NCBI GenBank assembly: GCA_016794985.1
Contig: JAEUIQ010000027.1
Coordinates: 1-64,000, forward strand
Length of the DNA: 64,000 nucleotides
Direction: 5' to 3'
Source of the DNA: Planctomycetaceae bacterium
GTDB lineage: Bacteria > Planctomycetota > Planctomycetia > Pirellulales > Pirellulaceae
Position numbers and translations under genes: made by a program. Shown piece after piece: positions 36,517-45,487 of this stretch (position 1 is the stretch's first letter; every line of letters begins with the position of its first letter). The notes under the pieces were generated by a model. The model did no database searches, had not been told where the DNA came from, and was given only the letters and a program-made list of their open reading frames with translations.

Positions 36517-37989
36517 CTAAGGTTGGGTAGAAACGACCTGAGGCGATATGTTCGACAAAACCTCGATCGCAAGTTTCAACTGAGGGTCTCGTTGCGAAAG
36601 TGGCCGAGGATCATCAAATTGGACTTGGTCGGCCGGTTGGTCTTCCGGCGGCGAAGGCGGCAACTCGCCAGCCTCTTGAGCGGCCTTTTCAGCAGCGGCA
36701 ATTTGCGCTGCCGTCTCCTTCATTCGCTCTTCGATTTCATCCAATGGTAGCCCAAGTTCGCGTCGATCCCAAAGCGCTGCCAATATCGATCGATCTCGCA
36801 CGTTCAACTTGCATGTCAGCTCCAGGCTGTCCGGTCGGACGCCCCAATCGGCATCTTGCTCCAACTTCTTTTCTGCTCCATTTTTCTCCTCGGATCGCCA
36901 ACGCATTCGGTGGATGTTTCGACCATCCGGTCTCCAATAACTTGCCGTTGTCAGATTGAGATACGTTCGTGCCCGCGGCAAGGAAAACTGAGTTTGCACC
37001 GTTCCTTTGCCGAAAGATTGCTCGCCAACAATTTTGGCGATCTTGTGATCTTGGAAACACGCCGCCACGATCTCACTCGCACTTGCCGAGCCACCATTGA
37101 TCAAGACCAAAATCGGAATGGATTGCGTGAGGCCTTTCGTGGGGGTCCCAGAAAACGTTTGTTGGATCTGACCTTGACGGTCGCGGATGGTCACGATCAC
37201 CTGCTCTGGGCTCTCTAAAAACAAGTCGCAAACATCGATTGCCGCATCCAATAACCCTCCTCCATTCTCACGCAAATCCAAAATCAGGCTGTCGACTTTA
37301 CCATCGATGTTACTCAAAGCCTGCGTCAGTTCTTCAGCAGTGCGCGTGCCAAACTGCTTGATTCGAATGTAGCCCACACGCGGATGATCTTCCAACGAAA
37401 AATGCCATCCGCCTTGGTCATCGGGTCGGTCACCAACGACCGTAAACGTCGGAATCAATCGACGTGTCACACTAACCGACCATGCGCGCCAAGCCTGCGT
37501 CTCTGGTTCCCAGCGTTGCACATCCAATTGCACGGCAGTACCCTCGGGGCCCTTGAGTAGCGCGCGAACTTGGTCCGAACTAAGGTCCGCAACGGACCGA
37601 CCATCCACCTGTAGAATTTGATCACCCGCTTGCAACCCAGCTTCCATGGCTGGACTGCCGAACAGCGGCTTGAGAATCAAGACCGACTTATTTGTCGGCT
37701 CCAGTCGGATATGGATCCCCAGTCCTGCGTAGGCTTGGTTCAAGAATTCGATTCGGTCATCCGCCGCTGTTCCCGAAAGATAATACGAGTGCACGTCGAG
37801 ATTTTCGAGCATTCCATTGACGGCTGAAGTCAATAATTGCTCGCGCTCCACTTCATACAGCGATTGGGTCGCAATCAGCTCGCCCGCTGTTGCCACAATG
37901 TTGGCCATCCGATTTTTGGCCGAAATCTGGTAACAGGCAAAGCTGGTAATGGCAGCCAACAAAATAACCAAAAGGTGTCGCGAAGGCAT
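36517..37989 (-). CDS. S41 C-terminal processing peptidase with PDZ domain
   Basis: A secreted or membrane-anchored serine protease (CTP/Prc family) that cleaves C-terminal tails of periplasmic proteins. The 490 residues have a hydrophobic anchor (LLVILLAAITSFACYQ), a short N-terminal helix region, a PDZ domain (~90-165, AGLQAGDQILQVDG) and the S41 catalytic core with Ser in GGSASASEI (~301) and Lys in GEQSFGKGTVQT (~326). The tail after ~430 is Glu/Ala/Pro-rich. M42 starts just downstream, so two proteases are encoded in tandem with a DUF6265-like protein and hemY. Confidence 0.9.
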   Translation of the reverse strand: MPSRHLLVILLAAITSFACYQISAKNRMANIVATAGELIATQSLYEVEREQLLTSAVNGMLENLDVHSYYLSGTAADDRIEFLNQAYAGLGIHIRLEPTNKSVLILKPLFGSPAMEAGLQAGDQILQVDGRSVADLSSDQVRALLKGPEGTAVQLDVQRWEPETQAWRAWSVSVTRRLIPTFTVVGDRPDDQGGWHFSLEDHPRVGYIRIKQFGTRTAEELTQALSNIDGKVDSLILDLRENGGGLLDAAIDVCDLFLESPEQVIVTIRDRQGQIQQTFSGTPTKGLTQSIPILVLINGGSASASEIVAACFQDHKIAKIVGEQSFGKGTVQTQFSLPRARTYLNLTTASYWRPDGRNIHRMRWRSEEKNGAEKKLEQDADWGVRPDSLELTCKLNVRDRSILAALWDRRELGLPLDEIEERMKETAAQIAAAEKAAQEAGELPPSPPEDQPADQVQFDDPRPLSQRDPQLKLAIEVLSNISPQVVSTQP

Positions 37990-38185
37990 CGAACGCTTTC
38001 TGGGGAAGCCGGGGCGATCAAAGAATCGCCTCTAGTCTAATGGCAACTGAGGATTGTCGCCAAGTGCTTGTGTTCGGTAGCGATCAAGTGCTTCCGTCAT
38101 GGACCGGGGCGAAACCCTGAGAATCCTCGCATCACGGCAGCACTCGGTCCCCCATGGTACCCGCGAAGCTTGACACGAGAAAACG

Positions 38186-38860
38186 CTACTCGGATTCACG
38201 TTCCAAGAAATCACTAAGCTGTTTCAATTGAATCGACATGTTTGCTGTCAAAGCCATGAGCATAACCATGGATAGGCCAGCCGAGATGATCGCCAAGACC
38301 ATGGGCGCAAAAGTCCACTCGGGCCTTCCTAGACCGCTAAAAAACCCCCACAGAAAAGCGGTGACCATTGCGAAGCTCATGGAAACCCACGTCCCCCATA
38401 CCATCAATTTGGCAGACTTCGCGTCGATAACTTTAGCCAAGTATCCAATGAACCCAATCAGGAAGCAAAGACTCAGCAAGGCAAATAATGACACAAGCGG
38501 TTTCGCGATCGGGCCAATCCCATCCAAGTTTCTCGCCATGCGGCAAGCGAACGCTGCGATGTCAAATGCAAACGACAAGGTCAAATAATGGCGTTTTTGC
38601 ACTGGCAAGGCAAACGACCAGCAATGCTGCTTGCCAGAAAGATGAACCCAAGCCCCGACGATCGTGAGTCCGACGGAAACCCACAGAAACTTCGGGTCAA
38701 TCTGTATTTTCGTCGCCAGCACCAGAAATGGCAGGACCACGCCGATGCAAATCATCACAAGGCCAAGAAAAATGCGCCACAAGCCGATCGAAAACTGACG
38801 AAGCGCAACCGAGGGAGAATGTTCGAGACCAATTTCGGAAACGAGTGGATCTTGATCCAT
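38186..38860 (-). CDS. Polytopic membrane protein of unknown function
   Basis: A 224-residue protein with about six hydrophobic segments (e.g. FLGLVMICIGVVLPFLV, SVGLTIVGAWV, LVSLFALLSLCFLIGFIGYL, WGTWVSMSFAMVTAFLWGF, MVLAIISAGLSMVMLMAL), a short hydrophilic N-terminus and a Lys/Glu-rich tail. I do not recognise the family. It starts 6 bases after the fabF stop on the same strand, so it may be the last gene of the fatty-acid operon, but a membrane role in lipid metabolism is only inference. Confidence 0.6.
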   Translation of the reverse strand: MDQDPLVSEIGLEHSPSVALRQFSIGLWRIFLGLVMICIGVVLPFLVLATKIQIDPKFLWVSVGLTIVGAWVHLSGKQHCWSFALPVQKRHYLTLSFAFDIAAFACRMARNLDGIGPIAKPLVSLFALLSLCFLIGFIGYLAKVIDAKSAKLMVWGTWVSMSFAMVTAFLWGFFSGLGRPEWTFAPMVLAIISAGLSMVMLMALTANMSIQLKQLSDFLERESE

Positions 38861-38866
38861 TGAGCA

Positions 38867-40108
38867 TCAGCCAACGAACTTGCGAATGATGATCGATGCA
38901 TCGTGCCCGCCAAATCCGAAACTGTTGCTCATCGCATATTCAATGTTTCGATTCTTGGGCACGTTCGGCGTGTAATCCAAATCGCATTCAGGGTCCGGTG
39001 TTTGCAAGTTGATCGTGGGTGGCACGATTCCGTTTTCGATACTCTTGCAGCAGACCAACAACTCGATTCCACCGCTGGCACCTAAAGAATGTCCCAATTG
39101 GCTCTTCGTACTATTGATACTAAGTTTGTAGGCATGCTCCCCAAAGACGCGTTTGATCGCGACGGTCTCGGCTTTGTCACCCAACGGAGTACTCGTACCA
39201 TGAGCGTTGATGTAATCAATCTTTTCGGGAGCCAAATCGGCGTCCACCAAGGCCTGACGCATGGCCTCGGCCGCACCCGAACCTTCCAAGTCAGGCTGTG
39301 TAATATGATTCCCGTCCGCCGTCGTTGCGAACCCGACGACTTCCGCGTAGATACGTGCACCACGAGCTTTGGCAAATTCCATTTCCTCAAAGACCAAAAT
39401 GCCAGCGCCCTCGCTCAGCACAAAACCATCGCGATCCTTGTCAAACGGCCGACTCGCTCTTTGCGGGTCGTCGACTCGGCCCGAGAGCGCTTTCATGTTT
39501 TGGAAAGCAGACAGTCCCATTCGAGTCATCGCCGCTTCGGTGCCACCCGTTAGTATCACATCGCAAGCACCGTATTGAATCAAACGCAAGGCATCGCCCA
39601 TCGCGTTCGTGGCACTGGCACAGGCCGTGGCTGTAGAAAAGTTGGGGCCCTTTAATCCGTATTTGATCGATAGACTTGCACCCGCGGCGTTCAACATCAT
39701 GCGGGGAACGGTCAGCGGCGACACCCGATGTGGACCTTCTTGGATCAACTTCGCCATCTGCTCTTCGATGGTTTGCAAGCCACCAATTCCAGAACCCAAA
39801 ACGACGCCCGCCCGATACGGGTTCATTTGCGTGAAGTCCAGACCCGAATCGACCACAGCGTCAATGCCGGCAACTAAAGCAAATTGAGAAAAACGATCTA
39901 TTCGCTTCTCTTCTTTTTTGTCGATGTAATTGGAACAGTCGAAATCTTGAACGTCACCGCCAAAATTAATACGGATATCCGAAACATCCACCAACTTGAT
40001 CCGATGGATTCCGCTTTCTCCGTTGAGCATCCGAGTCCAACATTCGTTCACCTTGCTGCTCAAAGGTGATACCAATCCCAGACCGGTAATGACAACGCGA
40101 CGTCTCAT
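38867..40108 (-). CDS. fabF: 3-oxoacyl-ACP synthase II
   Basis: Condenses malonyl-ACP with acyl-ACP in fatty-acid elongation. The 413 residues carry the KAS II triad: Cys163 in TACASATNAM, His303 in NAHGTSTPLGD and His340 in STKSQLGHSLG. The ATG at 40108 has GGAAGG about nine bases upstream and gives the usual MRRRVVITGLGLVSP start; the open frame extends to 40144 without support. It lies 87 bases after acpP on the same strand, the common acpP-fabF order. Confidence 0.95.
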   Translation of the reverse strand: MRRRVVITGLGLVSPLSSKVNECWTRMLNGESGIHRIKLVDVSDIRINFGGDVQDFDCSNYIDKKEEKRIDRFSQFALVAGIDAVVDSGLDFTQMNPYRAGVVLGSGIGGLQTIEEQMAKLIQEGPHRVSPLTVPRMMLNAAGASLSIKYGLKGPNFSTATACASATNAMGDALRLIQYGACDVILTGGTEAAMTRMGLSAFQNMKALSGRVDDPQRASRPFDKDRDGFVLSEGAGILVFEEMEFAKARGARIYAEVVGFATTADGNHITQPDLEGSGAAEAMRQALVDADLAPEKIDYINAHGTSTPLGDKAETVAIKRVFGEHAYKLSINSTKSQLGHSLGASGGIELLVCCKSIENGIVPPTINLQTPDPECDLDYTPNVPKNRNIEYAMSNSFGFGGHDASIIIRKFVG

Positions 40109-40195
40109 GATGTGGAGCCTTCCCGCTACAAAAACACCGGCCAAGGAAGCACGCGCATTTCGCGCTACCTTGGCCGGTTATTCCCGACGTTCAAA

Positions 40196-40438
40196 TTAGG
40201 CGGCCATGGCCTTGTCGATCGCTTCGATCGCTTCGCCGACGGTTTGAATTTTGTCCGTTTGGTCTTCCGGAATTCGGATACCGAATTGCGACTCGAACTC
40301 CATGACCATTTCCACCAAATCCAACGAGTCGGCGCCCAAGTCGTTGATGAAGTTGGATGCGGGGGTGATCTTATCTTTGTCTACGCCGAGTTGTTCAGCG
40401 ACGATGTCAACGACTTTGTCGTGGGTTTGGGACGCCAT
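40196..40438 (-). CDS. acpP: Acyl carrier protein
   Basis: The 80-residue carrier of growing fatty acids, modified with 4'-phosphopantetheine on the serine of LGADSLDLVE (Ser38) by a transferase such as the EntD-type enzyme at 29693. It has the acidic helix II (LVEMVMEFESQF) typical of ACPs. AAGGAGG lies nine bases before the ATG. A separate promoter candidate is just upstream, consistent with the high expression ACP needs. Confidence 0.96.
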   Translation of the reverse strand: MASQTHDKVVDIVAEQLGVDKDKITPASNFINDLGADSLDLVEMVMEFESQFGIRIPEDQTDKIQTVGEAIEAIDKAMAA

Positions 40439-40533
40439 TCGGGTCGCCCTCCTTATCTTTTCTGTGTGAAACGGACAATTCTTCCAACAAAACGTGCCCA
40501 GACCGAAAACCGTCGTCCTTGGGCCAGCGTCCC

Positions 40534-40563
40534 AGGATATCGGATTTTCGGGACGGTGGTCAA
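40534..40563 (-). promoter_or_regulatory. Candidate sigma-70 promoter for acpP-fabF
   Basis: On the minus strand TTGACC (40563-40558, 5 of 6 consensus bases) and TATCCT (40539-40534, 4 of 6) are separated by 18 bases, about 95 bases before the acpP start. The 308-base gap between fabG and acpP, unlike the tight spacing elsewhere in the cluster, supports an internal promoter. Confidence 0.5.
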
Positions 40564-40746
40564 GGCTACCTTGGCCTAATCAACCCTCTTCGCTCCACTC
40601 GAAACCACCCTAAACAGCCGCTTTAACGGGTCGGGTTTCGGAGGATTTGGTTTCGGGAGTAGCTGCCCGGCTCAACGCCCTCGGACGGATCGAAAATGCT
40701 CCATTCCGAAACGCCCAACGAACACCACCTAACCCCGACCCCAGTC

Positions 40747-41508
40747 CTAGGCGATCATACCACCATCGACCGTCAAGACCTGGCCGGTCACATACGCTGC
40801 ACCCGCACTGGCCAAGAACAACACGCATGCCGAAACTTCCTCCGGCTTGCCGATTCGAGCCGCGGGTATTTTCTTCTTGACCTCGTCCAAAATTGCAGCC
40901 CCCAGCACTTTGGTCATGTCGCTTTCGATAAAACCCGGGGCCACTGCGTTGACCGTAACATTGCGTTTCCCAAGTTCTTTACTCAACGACCGCGTCATGC
41001 CAATCAAACCAGCCTTGGAGGCCGAGTAATTGCACTGCCCCGCGTTACCAATCAAGCCGGAAACACTGGCAATGTTGATGATGCGGCCGTAGCGAGCACG
41101 CATCATGACCCGCGACGCCGCCCGAGCGAACAAGAACGCCCCGCGCAGATTGGTTTGCAGCACTTCGTCCCATTGATCGTCACTCATACTTGGCAGCAAG
41201 GTATCTCGCGTGATGCCGGCGTTGTTGACCAAGATGCTCAATTTCCCATATTTTTCCACGACCGAATCAATCAATGCATCGACCGACTCTCTTTGGCTAA
41301 CATCACACGGACGAATCTCAGCCTGCCCGCCCGCTTCCACGATGGCCGTTTGCGTTTCCAATAGCTTGGCTTCGTTTCGTGCGACACAAATGACATGTGC
41401 CCCATTTGCTGCCAATGCGATTGCCATCGATCGCCCCAAGCCTTGTGACGCACCTGTCACAATCGCTACCTGTCCCTTCAAATCCACGGTCAAGCCGTAT
41501 GCACTCAT
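40747..41508 (-). CDS. fabG: 3-oxoacyl-ACP reductase
   Basis: NADPH-dependent reductase of 3-oxoacyl-ACP, a short-chain dehydrogenase of 253 residues. The cofactor loop TGASQGLG is at 18-25, the NNAG motif at ~95-98, and the catalytic residues Ser148 (IASVSG), Tyr161 and Lys165 (YSASK) are all present. Context between fabD and acpP makes FabG much likelier than another short-chain dehydrogenase. It starts 79 bases after the fabD stop. Confidence 0.93.
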   Translation of the reverse strand: MSAYGLTVDLKGQVAIVTGASQGLGRSMAIALAANGAHVICVARNEAKLLETQTAIVEAGGQAEIRPCDVSQRESVDALIDSVVEKYGKLSILVNNAGITRDTLLPSMSDDQWDEVLQTNLRGAFLFARAASRVMMRARYGRIINIASVSGLIGNAGQCNYSASKAGLIGMTRSLSKELGKRNVTVNAVAPGFIESDMTKVLGAAILDEVKKKIPAARIGKPEEVSACVLFLASAGAAYVTGQVLTVDGGMIA

Positions 41509-41587
41509 CGAATCACCTATCCATCAAAACACGACGTACAAAAAAGACCACCGCCATCCCTTGATGACGGTCGGCGACAACTCAAAA

Positions 41588-42499
41588 CTAGTCCACAACG
41601 CCACGACACGGAAGCTTGCGATCTGTTCGCTTCATCAGCCCCCGCAGGACGCGTCCCGGACCGACCTCGTAAAAACAGTCAAAGCCCTGGGCAATCAAGA
41701 AACGAATCGAATCTTCCCAATAAACTCGCGAGCAAACTTGTTGGATCAACAATTGACGAATCTCATCGGGTTCCGCGTGCGATTGGGCATCGACGTTCGA
41801 GACGACCATGATTTCCGGACGCTTCAATTCGACATTTGCCAATGCGACCGACAACCGTTCGACGGCACTCGACATCAAGGAGGTATGAAACGCACCTGCC
41901 ACAGCCAACGGCACCGTTTTCATGGCACCCGCTTGCGTTGCCAACTGAGCTGCTCGTTCGCAAGCGTCGGTGTGCCCAGAGATCGCAATGTTTCCGGGAC
42001 ATAACAAATTCGCGACCTCTAGAACTTGCCCAGCGTCCCGCGCTTCCTGACAGATCTGCTCGACCTGCTGTCGCTCCAACCCCAACACACTAACCATGCC
42101 CGAGGGATTCGCATCCGCGGCCGCTTGCATGGCCCGCCCTCGTTCCTGGACCACGCGCAGGCCATCTTCGAATTTCATTACCCCGGCAAACACCAAGGCC
42201 GAGTATTCGCCCAAACTCAACCCCGCCGTCGCTTGGCAACTCAAGACAGCTTCTGGCTCTTTTTGGCGTAACACTTCGAGCGCTGCCAAACTACAAACGA
42301 ATAGAGCCGGTTGACTGACAACCGTCGAATCCAATCGTTCCGTCGGACCTTCCTGACAAACGGCTAACAAATCATAGCCCAATACCTCGTTGGCTCGCTC
42401 AAATAGCTCGCGAGCCTTCGGTGACGCATCCAAAAATGGAGTTGCCATTCCTACCGATTGAGCACCCTGACCAGGAAACAAGAATGCAATTTTTGACAC
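41588..42499 (-). CDS. fabD: Malonyl-CoA:ACP transacylase
   Basis: Loads malonyl units from CoA onto ACP. The 303-residue product contains FLFPGQGAQ at the N-terminus, and the nucleophile Ser95 in GLSLGEYSAL, where the GHSLGE motif has Leu instead of His at position 2 as in several bacterial FabD proteins. The catalytic His is in GAFHTSLM (~200). The GTG at 42499 places the first strand directly at the start, as in the family; the frame continues upstream to 42598 without family resemblance. It is the first gene of the fab cluster. Confidence 0.93.
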   Translation of the reverse strand: MSKIAFLFPGQGAQSVGMATPFLDASPKARELFERANEVLGYDLLAVCQEGPTERLDSTVVSQPALFVCSLAALEVLRQKEPEAVLSCQATAGLSLGEYSALVFAGVMKFEDGLRVVQERGRAMQAAADANPSGMVSVLGLERQQVEQICQEARDAGQVLEVANLLCPGNIAISGHTDACERAAQLATQAGAMKTVPLAVAGAFHTSLMSSAVERLSVALANVELKRPEIMVVSNVDAQSHAEPDEIRQLLIQQVCSRVYWEDSIRFLIAQGFDCFYEVGPGRVLRGLMKRTDRKLPCRGVVD

Positions 42500-42559
42500 A
42501 GACGCAACCAATCCCAAAGACGCGACAAAACCACAAACCCACCCCCGTATTGACCCGCA

Positions 42560-42588
42560 GTTATAGAATGCTGCCGACCGAATGGGAA
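42560..42588 (-). promoter_or_regulatory. Candidate sigma-70 promoter for the fab operon
   Basis: On the minus strand TTCCCA (42588-42583) and TATAAC (42565-42560, 5 of 6) are spaced by 17 bases, about 60 bases upstream of the fabD start codon. Confidence 0.45.
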
Positions 42589-42736
42589 GAACGGGCAAGT
42601 TAGGATCGCCTCAGAAATAGTGGCCGTTATTGTCACCAACCGCGCCACAATCCAGCAGAAATGGGCTGATCGATCCACCCAAACCAATCAGCCGTCGATC
42701 GCGGATGGCGGACGCCGCACCCAGAGCCAAAGCGTC

Positions 42737-43825
42737 CTAATCAAACAGCGTCTTTTGGCTCAAGCTGTTGTCCGAAGGCACCGGCAATTTCAAATGCGAA
42801 AAGGCCTTCGGAGTCGCGACCCGCCCGCGCGGTGTCCGCAGAATCAGCTCCGATCGCAACAAAAATGGCTCCACGTCATCGGTTAACGTGTCGGGCGCAA
42901 CATTCATTGTGGCGGCGATCGTCTCGATGCCCGTCGGACCGCCACCACAAATCCGAATCAGAACTTCCAAGTAACTTCGATCTTGATGATCCAAACCCAA
43001 TTCGTCAATTTTCACCATCTTCATCGCATCGCGAGCCACCTCCAACGAGACGAGTCCGTTGGCGCGACTTTGAGCATAGTCACGAATCCACCGCAGACGA
43101 TTGTTCGCGACCCGTGGAGTTCCCCGACTGCGGCTCGCGATTTCAGCCGCCGCGTCCGGGTTGACTTGCACTTTCAAAATCGTGGCATTGCGATGCACAA
43201 TTTGCTGAAGCTCCCCATGGCTGTAATAACCCAAGTGCTCCCGAATTTGGAATCGATCGCGGAGCGGGCCCGACAGCATGCCCGCCCGGGTCGTCGCTCC
43301 AATCAAGGTAAACGGTCGCAGTTGGAATGAATGCGTTCGGGCATTGATCCCTTCGCCGATGACCATGTCGATTCGAAAGTCCTCCATCGCAGTATACAGA
43401 TATTCCTCGACGGCTTTGGGAATTCGATGGATTTCGTCAATAAACAAAACTTGGTGCGCAACCAGGTTGGTCAAACAAGGAATCAAGTCCTTCGGAGCCT
43501 TCAAGACCGGCCCAGACAAAAACTCGACCGGAACATTCATTTCCTGAGGAATCACCGTCGCGAACGTCGTCTTTCCCAAACCCGGCGGGCCATCAAACAG
43601 GATATGCCCCAAGGATTCCCCACGTCTTTTGGCAGCGTCAATCGCGATTTGAAGTCGCTCTTTGACATCCATTTGCCCGATCATCTCGCTAAGTCGGCTC
43701 GGTCGTAAATTGCTGTCCTCAACGGAGGCGGCCGGCGTCCACGAGGCCTCTTTTCCAGAAGATGGAGCCCCTGGCTCATCATTATCTGAGGAGTCGTCGC
43801 CGCTGAAGATCTTTTCGCGTCCCAT
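42737..43825 (-). CDS. ruvB: Holliday junction branch migration helicase subunit RuvB
   Basis: The hexameric AAA+ motor that drives Holliday junction branch migration with RuvA. The 362 residues include Walker A GPPGLGKTT, Walker B LFIDEIHR, the sensor/arginine stretch GATTRAGMLSGPLRDRF, and the C-terminal winged-helix region (RTPRGRVATPKAF). A ~45-residue acidic N-terminal extension (DDSSDNDEPGAP) precedes the conserved RPSRLSEMIGQ. ruvA and ruvC are not in the window. Confidence 0.96.
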   Translation of the reverse strand: MGREKIFSGDDSSDNDEPGAPSSGKEASWTPAASVEDSNLRPSRLSEMIGQMDVKERLQIAIDAAKRRGESLGHILFDGPPGLGKTTFATVIPQEMNVPVEFLSGPVLKAPKDLIPCLTNLVAHQVLFIDEIHRIPKAVEEYLYTAMEDFRIDMVIGEGINARTHSFQLRPFTLIGATTRAGMLSGPLRDRFQIREHLGYYSHGELQQIVHRNATILKVQVNPDAAAEIASRSRGTPRVANNRLRWIRDYAQSRANGLVSLEVARDAMKMVKIDELGLDHQDRSYLEVLIRICGGGPTGIETIAATMNVAPDTLTDDVEPFLLRSELILRTPRGRVATPKAFSHLKLPVPSDNSLSQKTLFD

Positions 43826-44077
43826 ACTTGATTCGTAAAAAACACCCCTACGCCCACCGGATCCCGCTCGTCACCGCTGCCAACTATACCAAATATCTGC
43901 GTGTCGAGAAAACCTAGGGAATTCGGTTTTAACGCAAGCCACAGGCGAGTTCCGTTTCGCCTGAAAAAAATCTGTATCGTTGGAGCTTTTCGGACCACAG
44001 CCGTTTGCGAATGATTCGCCAAACGGTATTTTGTGCGAGCTGAACCAACCCATCGTCACACCCACAAGGGAAGAGAA

Positions 44078-45148
44078 ATGATTGAAACCGCCCAAGTCCA
44101 GTCTGCATTGCAGGGGACTCTAGACCCCGAAACCGGGCGTCCCGTGACGCAAACCAATCAACTGAAATCAATCCAGTGTGACGATACGAGTATTCGGGTG
44201 TCGATCGGTCTAACCTCGCACTCGGCACCGCTCAAGAAGGACGTGCAAGACTTCGCGACCGAACGCTTGCGCCAATCATTTCCCGAAACACCAATCATTG
44301 AAGTTCAAATCGTCCCTCACGAGCGAATCGTCCCCCAAATCGGTCAAGTTGGCCTGCGCTGCCGTAGTGTGATCGCCGTCGGGTCAGGAAAAGGCGGTGT
44401 TGGGAAAAGCACTGTGGCCACCAGCTTGGCTTACAGCCTGAAAAAAATGGGAAGCCGAGTCGGGTTGATGGACGCCGATGTCTACGGACCCAGCGTACCG
44501 CAGTTGACCGGCACATCCGGGAATCTCCAACAACAAGACGGCAAAATTCAACCAATGATGCAGGACGGTATGCCCATCGTGAGCATTGGTTTCATGGTCC
44601 CTGCCGACCAAGCGATCATCTGGCGCGGCCCCATGCTGCATTCGGCAGTGACTCAGTTCATTCGTGATACCGCGTGGGGCGAATTGGATTATCTGATCAT
44701 TGACATGCCACCTGGCACCGGAGACGTGGCGCTGACACTTTCACAGCTCTTGCCATTGTCGGGATCCGTCGTCGTCTGCACTCCGCAAAAAGTGGCGCTG
44801 CTTGATGCCGTAAAAGCAATTGCGATGTTCCGCAAAGTGAAGATCCCCCTGATCGGTGTTGTGGAAAACATGAGCGGTTTTTTGTGTCCGGATAACCACA
44901 AACGTTATGACATTTTTGGCTCTGGCGGGGCGCGCCAAATGGCAGAAGACGCGAACATCCCATTCCTGGGCGATTTACCCATCACGCTGCAAATGCGAGA
45001 ACGTGGCGACGACGGCACCACCCAAGACAACTTGCGAGATCCTCAAATCGCACCTTACATCGATCGAATTGCCTACCAAGTGGCGCGTCGTATCGCGGAT
45101 CAAACCAGAATGGCGCCGGCCACGCCTCAATTGCCGGTATTGGGTTAG
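44078..45148 (+). CDS. Mrp/ApbC-type P-loop ATPase
   Basis: Iron-sulfur cluster carrier of the Mrp/NBP35 family. An N-terminal ~95-residue segment (DUF59-like) precedes the deviant P-loop VGSGKGGVGKST (K110 in the motif) and the DADVYGPSVPQ loop. The end of the fold shows ENMSGFLCPDNHKRYDIFGSGG: only one Cys (C270) is present where most family members have a CxxC pair for cluster binding. AAGGGAAGAG lies just before the ATG at 44078. A bidirectional terminator follows. Confidence 0.85.
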   Translation: MIETAQVQSALQGTLDPETGRPVTQTNQLKSIQCDDTSIRVSIGLTSHSAPLKKDVQDFATERLRQSFPETPIIEVQIVPHERIVPQIGQVGLRCRSVIAVGSGKGGVGKSTVATSLAYSLKKMGSRVGLMDADVYGPSVPQLTGTSGNLQQQDGKIQPMMQDGMPIVSIGFMVPADQAIIWRGPMLHSAVTQFIRDTAWGELDYLIIDMPPGTGDVALTLSQLLPLSGSVVVCTPQKVALLDAVKAIAMFRKVKIPLIGVVENMSGFLCPDNHKRYDIFGSGGARQMAEDANIPFLGDLPITLQMRERGDDGTTQDNLRDPQIAPYIDRIAYQVARRIADQTRMAPATPQLPVLG

Positions 45149-45179
45149 TGAATCTCCCGGCCAAATTCCGCGATCCAAC

Positions 45180-45216
45180 AAAAAAACAGAGCCTCCCCAG
45201 TAAACTGGGGGGCTCT
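45180..45216. terminator. Bidirectional terminator between Mrp and the H1-like gene
   Basis: AGAGCCTCCCCAG (45188-45200) pairs with 45205-45216 around a TAAA loop, with one bulged base. On the minus strand the stem is followed by seven Ts (45186-45180); on the + strand the tail is T-rich but interrupted. It lies between the convergent mrp-like and H1-like genes and can serve both. Confidence 0.65.
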
Positions 45217-45391
45217 TCTCGTTGTTTCAAGACAAAGTGTCTATTTGAAAGTAGCTTGGGAACCCGAGAAGCGAACCGAGTCAAGAATTGAGCACGGGAC
45301 GTGTCTGAGACGGGAATTAAGAGACCAAAAGTTTTAGAGCCGTAAGACTTAAATCTGGTTGGTCATCCCTGAACCAATTTCAAAACCTAGA

Positions 45392-45487
45392 CTACTTCTT
45401 CTTCTTGACAGCCTTCTTAGCAGCCTTCTTAGCAGCCTTCTTTGGGGCAGCGGCTTTCTTCGGTGCAGCGGCTTTCTTCTTAGCCAT
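45392..45487 (-). CDS. 31-residue Lys/Ala/Pro histone-H1-like protein
   Basis: ATG at 45487 with GGAGG eight bases upstream opens a 31-codon frame built of M, A, K, P and V only: KKAAAPKKAAAPKKAAKKAAK and so on, ending KKKK. Such tracts match the C-terminal tails of bacterial histone-H1-like proteins and suggest binding to DNA or another polyanion. The DNA shows internal ~15-base repeats (AAG-AAG-GCT-GCT type). The strong ribosome binding site, a terminator downstream and repeats in frame argue that it is real. Confidence 0.6.
   Translation of the reverse strand: MAKKKAAAPKKAAAPKKAAKKAAKKAVKKKK

Noticed and set aside
42610-42735. Possible small gene between ruvB and fabD
   Set aside because: The spacer has only short frames with no ribosome site; nothing recognisable is present.
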